Shown here piece after piece: positions 59,211 to 64,000 of a DNA stretch of 64,000 nucleotides. Position 1 is the first letter of the stretch, and the number at the start of each line of letters is the position of its first letter. Source of the DNA: Spirochaeta thermophila DSM 6192 (GTDB lineage: Bacteria > Spirochaetota > Spirochaetia > Winmispirales > Winmispiraceae); assembly GCF_000147075.1 (NCBI RefSeq), contig NC_014484.1:1629501-1693500 (forward strand), given 5' to 3'. The notes under the pieces were generated by a model. The model did no database searches. It was not told where the DNA came from and was given only the letters and a program-made list of their open reading frames with translations. The position numbers and the translations under genes were made by a program.

Positions 59211-60567
59211 CGGAGTTCGGGCACTGTCAAGGAGGAGTGTTGAAATTGAGCTGGAGCTGATAAGGGGTGCGTCTCCCACACTGCGTGTGTATCTGCATGC
59301 CCACCACGTAGAGGCCTACCGCCTCATCCGCATGGGCACGGCTCATATACCCAGGATACCGTCGAAGAAATGTCCTCATGTGCCGAAAGAGGTTCTCCAC
59401 AAGGGCGTTCGTCCTCACCTTCTCCTTCCACTCATAGGGTAACTCCAGATAGGAGAAGAGCCGCTCCTTCCGCCACAGGAGTGCGGCACTCATCCGCGGC
59501 GCACGGGCTCCCCACTCCTTCCAGAACCCCTCAAGGGCCTTCTCCGCCTCCTCCTTCTCTCGTGCCGCCAAAAGCTTCCGGTAGGCATCCCGAAATGCCC
59601 GCCGCATCTCCTGTACGTGCCTCTTCTCCTTACCTCTCAGTTCATTGAGGAGCGTCCGCTCAAGGGTCCGCTCAAGGTGCCAGAGGCATACCTGCTTCTT
59701 CGCCTCAGGATACACCGTCTCCACGGCCTGCCAGATCCCCTCAGCCTCATCGGCCACCACCAGCTCCACCTCATGAAGCCCCCGCTCATAGAGCCTGGTA
59801 AGCAGTCGCTCGTAGCTCGCTCGCTCCTCCCGCTCCGCAACGACCCAGTCGAGGAGCTCATGAGACCCGTCCTCCTTCACCCCCACGGCACTCAAGACCA
59901 CCAGCCCCCTCCTCCCTTTTCCCCTCAGCTTTCCCCACACCCCATCCAGCACGAGCGCCTTCACCCCACTAAGCGGCCGCCTCCGCCACCGCTCCTTCTC
60001 CTCACGAAGACGCTTTATGATCCGTAAGATCGTCTGAGGGTGGGCCTCGCCTATCCCTAACTCCCGTAACAGGATGGCATATCTCCGCGCGCTCATCCCT
60101 CCCACATACCCAAGGAGGAGCTGCTCGGTGAGGGCCACGAGCCTCTGCTCATAGGCGACCAACTTCACCTCCTTCCCCCCGCCGGTGCGGATCCGGGGCA
60201 CGCGTACCTCCTCGATCGGCCCCCATGGGGTCTGCACACTCTTCCACTTCCTGTAGCCGTACCGGTAGTACGGTGGCTTCTCAGCCTCCCCTCGTGCATA
60301 TCGCGGTCGCCCTACTGCCTCCTCTCTCAGTGCCTCAAGGAGGTGCTCCAGGTACGTCTTGTAGGTGTGGCGTACCTCCTCCCGGAGCTGGGCCTCTACT
60401 TGCTTCATGAGGCCAGAGAGGGTATACTGTGTCTCAGTCAGTGCGCGTGTCTTGCCGCGCTTCATGGGGTATCTCCTCCTTAATCTAATAGGTGTTTGTG
60501 GTGGGAGATACCCCTTATCTTTTTTCCCCGCGTTTTTCAACACTCGATGTTACAGGCCCGGAGTTCG
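59211..60567. mobile_element. Complete IS256-family insertion sequence with 9-bp target duplication
   Basis: The element spans 59220-60558 (1,339 bp). Its imperfect terminal inverted repeats share GAGTGTTGAAA and, further in, GATAAGGGGT; the outermost bases are GGC(A)CTGT. It is flanked on both sides by CGGAGTTCG (59211-59219 and 60559-60567), a 9-bp target-site duplication, matching the 8-9 bp of this family. The single gene inside is an intact transposase, so the element may still move. Confidence 0.93.
59227..60465 (-). CDS. IS256-family transposase
   Basis: A 412-residue DDE transposase. The first catalytic Asp lies in VLDGVWGKLRGKG, the second in VVADEAEGIWQAVE, the Glu in TNALVENLFRHMRTF, and CLWHLERTLERTLL is the C/(2)H block of the mutator-like group. 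Start 60465 follows GGAGGAG; the frame is open to 60543, within the terminal repeat. The stop codon lies inside the left terminal repeat. Codons look like the host, suggesting a long-resident element. Confidence 0.93.
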   Translation of the reverse strand: MKRGKTRALTETQYTLSGLMKQVEAQLREEVRHTYKTYLEHLLEALREEAVGRPRYARGEAEKPPYYRYGYRKWKSVQTPWGPIEEVRVPRIRTGGGKEVKLVAYEQRLVALTEQLLLGYVGGMSARRYAILLRELGIGEAHPQTILRIIKRLREEKERWRRRPLSGVKALVLDGVWGKLRGKGRRGLVVLSAVGVKEDGSHELLDWVVAEREERASYERLLTRLYERGLHEVELVVADEAEGIWQAVETVYPEAKKQVCLWHLERTLERTLLNELRGKEKRHVQEMRRAFRDAYRKLLAAREKEEAEKALEGFWKEWGARAPRMSAALLWRKERLFSYLELPYEWKEKVRTNALVENLFRHMRTFLRRYPGYMSRAHADEAVGLYVVGMQIHTQCGRRTPYQLQLNFNTPP

Positions 60568-60771
60568 AATACGCAGAAGCGATGTTACGATCCAAGAACC
60601 GGGAGTGAATTGCTCCTGATCGACCAGATGAGAGACACCGGCTTCTTCCGCATCATCCTCATTGCTTGATCAGCCCTCTGACAAGGGGGAGTCACCCACG
60701 TGCACCACCCAAGGGGGGATCAGGTATGGAGAAGCCGTCGTGCGTCCACAGATCCGAACCCTCCTGAGAAT
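60568..60771. other. Short gene-free stretch
   Basis: About 200 bases between the IS element and the activase gene. A 34-codon frame ends at 60669 (RTGSELLLIDQMRDTGFFRI) and would continue across the empty IS site, so it may be the tail of a lost gene, but nothing supports it further. GATGTTAC occurs inside the IS end and again at about 60581. Confidence 0.35.
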
Positions 60772-63700
60772 CTACTCCACCACCGGTTCCGGCGGACCGC
60801 ACCTGGGACAGGGGAGCCGCTCCAGCTCCCTCGCGTTCATGATGAGCATCTGAAGGCGGTTCTCTATGTTGGCAAAGCTCACGTCAGGGTCGTAGTCGAG
60901 GGAGAGGATCTGTATGTGCGGGTAGCGCTCGCGGACGGGCTTGATCATCCCGCGGCCGGTGATGTGGTTGGGCATGCACGCAAAGGGGTTGAGGATGACG
61001 AACGAGCGCACCCCTTGCTCGGCCATCATCATGATCTCGCCGGGAAGGAGCCATCCCTCGCCGATGAGGTAGGAGAGGTCGATCAGCTCCTTCACCTTCT
61101 GCGCAATATTACGAATGGTGTAGAGGGGGTCTTTCCACGTGAACCGCTCGAGGGCCGCGTGCAGGCGACGTATAACCCGATCGAAGGCCCAGTCCTTTAT
61201 CCCGGTAAAAAGCCCGAGGATGAGGGGGGAGGGATGGAGCTCCCTCCGGCTCATCTCCTCTTCCACCACGTTCTTTCGCCTGAAGAAGTCCACTATCCCG
61301 GGGATGAGCGGCTCCATGCCGTGACGCTCGAGGTACTCGGCGATGCGCCGGTTGGCCCCGGGGTGGTAATTCATGAGGATCTCGCCCACGATCCCCACCC
61401 GGGGCTTGCGGAGCGTGCGCACCACAGGAAGGTCGTTGAAGGCCTCAACCGCGGCCTCCAGGGCCCGGAAGGCTGCCCGCCACCCCCGCTCGAGGGCGCT
61501 CGCCACGCGGTCGAGCCAGGTCCAGAACAGGGAGTCGGCCATACGCGGATCGTCGAGATAGGGGCGGGTCCGCTGGAGCATGTACTCCAGGCCGTCCGAG
61601 GCGGCGATCCCCACAAGCATGTTGAGGTGGAACGCAGGGGAGAGGAGGAAGCCGGGGTGCATCCCTTTGTCGTCCTTCCCCGTAGTGACGATGGGGAGGT
61701 CGGTGTAGCCGGCATCGTCGAAGGCCTTGCGGGCAAGCATGGCGTACTGGCCTGCCCGGCAGGCGATGCAGTTGCGGGCAAAGCTCGCCACCACCTGCTC
61801 GGGCCGGTAGGGACCCCGCTCGAGGAAGGCGAGGTGTTCGCCGATGTTCACCTGGGCCGGGAAGCAGATGTCGTTGTGCACGTACTTCTTGCCGAGCTCG
61901 ATGGCCCGCTCGTCGGCCACGGGGAGGGGCTCTGCCTTGTAGCCGAGCATCCGGAGGATGCGGGCGCTCATGTAGGTGAAGCTCTCGGAGAGGTTGGGGA
62001 TGAGCACCACCCGCTCCCTGTCCCTGCGGGTGTAGGGCCGCGGGAAGGGTCTGCCCAGCGGCCGGCTGACCCTCCCCATGCCCCGCGTCCGGCGCTGCCG
62101 CACGCTCTCCACGAACGACTTCACCCTGATGGAGAGCGGGCCGGGGTTGTCGCCCTCGTCGAGTTTGACGATGAGCATCTCCTTGTCCGAGGTTTCGTGG
62201 AGGATACGCTGCATCTCATCGCTTATGATGGCGTCGTGCCCGCAGCCGAAGCTCACGATCTGTACGAGCTCGATCTGGGGGTGCTTTCCCGCCCAGAGCG
62301 CGCTCGCGAGCATGCGTGTGTGGAACGGGTTGTAGCTGTCCATCCGCGCCCGCTCCACCTCCTGCTCCTCCAGCTCCTCCACCGCATCCGGCGTGAGCAC
62401 CGGCACCCCCTCCCGTACGAACAGCCTACCAAGCCCGTGGTTCACCAGGCCGTCCGCGTGGTAGGGCCGCGACGCCACCAGCACCGCCCACCGCCGCTCG
62501 TCCTCCCTAAGCCACGCGAGCACCCGCCTCCCCTCCTCCCGCATCCGCGCCCTGAACGCCCCCAACATCTCCTCGCCCCTCCGCACCGCCTCCCGCGCCG
62601 CCGCCTCGTCCACCCCCCACTCCTCCACCAGGAACCGCACCGTTTGCCGGGCCCGGAGCCGCTCGTTGAAGAAGTGGAACGCCGGGTGATCGAAGGCCAC
62701 CCCGTACCGCCGCCCCGTATCCTCGTGCTTCGCCACCACCATGGGGTAGCCCTGCACCACGGGACACACCTCCGAACCCTGTGCCCGGCGGTTCTCCTTC
62801 GGGACCCGTATCATCATGGGCATGAAGATGCGCTCAGCCCCCTGCGCCACCAGATCCAGCACGTGCCCGTGCGCCAGCTTGGCCGGGAAGCACACCGTAT
62901 CCGACGGCACCCCCGCAAGCCCGCGCTCGAACAGGGCGTAGGAGCTCGGCCGCGAGACCACCACCCTGAACCCCAGCGCCCCGAACACCCCCACCCAGTA
63001 CGGCAGGCTGTTCCAGAACTCCAGGACCCGCGGGATCCCCACCACCATCGCCCGCCCCCTCACCCCCACCCCCGGCGCAGACCCGTCCCACACCACCGGC
63101 CCCTCGTACGGCCGGGCCAGGAGCGCGGCGTGCAGCTCCAGCGTGTTCGGCACCCCCCGCTCCCTGCGGGAGGCCTCCCGCACCCTGCTCCGCACCACCG
63201 GATCCTCCGGGTCGCCCAGCACCGCACCCCGCTCGCACCGGTTGCCGGTCACGAAGTACTCCCCGTTCGAGAACCGCACCACCGTCCGCCTGCAGCTGTT
63301 GGCGCAGAACGGACACACGAGCCCCGGCTCCTTCTCGAACGAGAACTCCTCCAGCCGGTCCAGATCCCAGAACCCGCTCACAAAGCTCCCCTCCTCCCGC
63401 TCCCGCCGCTCCACGTACTCCTTGACAAGCAGGGCAATCCCCCACGCCCCCATCTCCCCCGCGAGCGCCGGCCTGCGGGGGATCTTCCCGGTGTAGAGCT
63501 CGAAGGCCCGCAGCACCGCATCGTTCTTGAACGTCCCCCCCTGCACGAGCACGTGATCCCCGAGCAGGTCGAAGTTGCGCACCCGCACCACCTTGGTGAA
63601 CACGTTTTCGATGATCGACATGCATAGCCCTGCGAGGATATCGTCCACTCCCTTGCCGTTCTTCTGCTCGGTGATGATGGAGCTATTCATGAACACCGTG

Positions 63701-64000
63701 CACCGCGAGCCGAGCCGAGACGGCCTGCGCGCCCTGAAAGCCAGAGGCGCGATCATGTCGAGGGGGATCCCCAGCGACCGGGCATACGTCTCGAGGAACG
63801 AGCCGCACCCCGCCGAGCAGGCCTCGTTCAGGGTGATGGCCGAGATGACCCCATCGTGGAGCCAGATGGCCTTCATGTCCTGCCCGCCTATGTCGAGGAT
63901 GAACGAGACCTCGGGATCCACCTCGCGGGCCGCCCGCGCGTGCGCCACGGTCTCCACGGTGTGGTAGTCGGCGCCGAAGGCCTTTGCAAAGAGCAACTCG
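60772..64000 (-). CDS. Giant BadF/HgdC-type activase fused to 2-hydroxyacyl-CoA dehydratase-like domains, N-terminus outside window
   Basis: At least 1,076 codons; the start lies beyond the window. The visible front is the second half of an ASKHA ATPase (ILDIGGQDMKAIWL) with the [4Fe-4S]-ligand block NEACSAGCGSFLETYA. Next come a Cys motif CPFCANSCRRT, and long dehydratase-like modules with CFPAKLAHGHV and CFPAQVNIGEHLAF. The C-terminus ends in a Cys pair LPCPRCGPP. Such proteins energise electrons with ATP to drive radical dehydrations of CoA thioesters, or in related enzymes other difficult reductions; the substrate is unknown. Codons at about 62500-63200 are much more G-rich than the rest. 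A broken piece of this gene lies at 50.5 kb. Confidence 0.9.
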   Translation of the reverse strand, partial: ELLFAKAFGADYHTVETVAHARAAREVDPEVSFILDIGGQDMKAIWLHDGVISAITLNEACSAGCGSFLETYARSLGIPLDMIAPLAFRARRPSRLGSRCTVFMNSSIITEQKNGKGVDDILAGLCMSIIENVFTKVVRVRNFDLLGDHVLVQGGTFKNDAVLRAFELYTGKIPRRPALAGEMGAWGIALLVKEYVERREREEGSFVSGFWDLDRLEEFSFEKEPGLVCPFCANSCRRTVVRFSNGEYFVTGNRCERGAVLGDPEDPVVRSRVREASRRERGVPNTLELHAALLARPYEGPVVWDGSAPGVGVRGRAMVVGIPRVLEFWNSLPYWVGVFGALGFRVVVSRPSSYALFERGLAGVPSDTVCFPAKLAHGHVLDLVAQGAERIFMPMMIRVPKENRRAQGSEVCPVVQGYPMVVAKHEDTGRRYGVAFDHPAFHFFNERLRARQTVRFLVEEWGVDEAAAREAVRRGEEMLGAFRARMREEGRRVLAWLREDERRWAVLVASRPYHADGLVNHGLGRLFVREGVPVLTPDAVEELEEQEVERARMDSYNPFHTRMLASALWAGKHPQIELVQIVSFGCGHDAIISDEMQRILHETSDKEMLIVKLDEGDNPGPLSIRVKSFVESVRQRRTRGMGRVSRPLGRPFPRPYTRRDRERVVLIPNLSESFTYMSARILRMLGYKAEPLPVADERAIELGKKYVHNDICFPAQVNIGEHLAFLERGPYRPEQVVASFARNCIACRAGQYAMLARKAFDDAGYTDLPIVTTGKDDKGMHPGFLLSPAFHLNMLVGIAASDGLEYMLQRTRPYLDDPRMADSLFWTWLDRVASALERGWRAAFRALEAAVEAFNDLPVVRTLRKPRVGIVGEILMNYHPGANRRIAEYLERHGMEPLIPGIVDFFRRKNVVEEEMSRRELHPSPLILGLFTGIKDWAFDRVIRRLHAALERFTWKDPLYTIRNIAQKVKELIDLSYLIGEGWLLPGEIMMMAEQGVRSFVILNPFACMPNHITGRGMIKPVRERYPHIQILSLDYDPDVSFANIENRLQMLIMNARELERLPCPRCGPPEPVVE

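Noticed and set aside
60555-60575. tRNA T-loop-like GGAGTTCGAAT beside the IS element
   Set aside because: The flanking bases do not pair as a T-stem, and most of the motif is the IS target duplication CGGAGTTCG.

Overview
The window is a GC-rich bacterial chromosome segment (roughly 60% G+C by eye) that reads most naturally as a thermophilic, saccharolytic, anaerobic spirochete of the Spirochaeta thermophila type. This is inferred from the mix of sugar ABC transporters, surface lipoproteins, a chemoreceptor, a GH10 xylanase lipoprotein, anaerobic (2-hydroxyacyl-CoA dehydratase-type) enzymes and oxygen- and metal-defence genes; no rRNA or tRNA is present to confirm it.

Layout. 1-9.9 kb: copper/heavy-metal island. 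A minus-strand operon (DUF302 protein, methyltransferase, CopB-type ATPase cut by the window edge) diverges from a plus-strand series (His-rich membrane protein, CCxHH membrane protein, membrane-embedded spermidine-synthase-like protein, Met-rich SHOCT protein, HMA chaperone, CopA). 9.9-16.1 kb: minus-strand, LacI-autoregulated sugar operon (lacI, binding protein, two permeases, GH13 glucosidase). 16.2-24.8 kb: small GspE-N-like protein, iron alcohol dehydrogenase, RlpA-SPOR protein, GH10 xylanase with LamG domain, a four-domain CoA-disulfide-reductase fusion, a DMT transporter and a DUF6485 protein. 24.8-28.8 kb: a cluster of two NifB/NifX-like metal-cofactor proteins, DUF5320, a metallo-beta-lactamase-fold protein, a sigma-54 activator and DUF134, with a textbook -24/-12 promoter and upstream activator sites. 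28.9-34.2 kb: DUF1007/NicO metal transport pair, a small P-loop ATPase, a truncated Cas6-like gene spliced out of frame to a HEPN domain plus its MNT partner, and a two-gene SufCB (SMS-type) iron-sulfur system.

34.2-50.4 kb: the most interesting block. Three minus-strand transcription units share the palindrome GTTTAACGTTAAAC just downstream of good sigma-70 promoters: (i) a GH99/GH71-like lipoprotein, two carbohydrate-binding lipoproteins and an outer-membrane protein; (ii) a sugar-binding protein, two permeases, two GH65 phosphorylases and beta-phosphoglucomutase; (iii) a methyl-accepting chemotaxis protein. A LacI regulator lies immediately upstream of them. Together they look like one locally controlled system that senses, swims toward, cleaves at the surface, imports and phosphorolyses an alpha-linked oligosaccharide.

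50.4-60.8 kb: accessory, decaying DNA. It holds a broken, internally deleted copy of part of the large dehydratase-activase gene that starts the next region, an LVIVD beta-propeller lipoprotein, a TetR operon whose FAD oxidoreductase has an in-frame TAG, a convergent set with a membrane protein carrying an in-frame TGA, and a complete IS256-family element with a 9-bp target duplication. 60.8-64 kb: a giant BadF/HgdC-type activase-dehydratase protein, cut by the window end.
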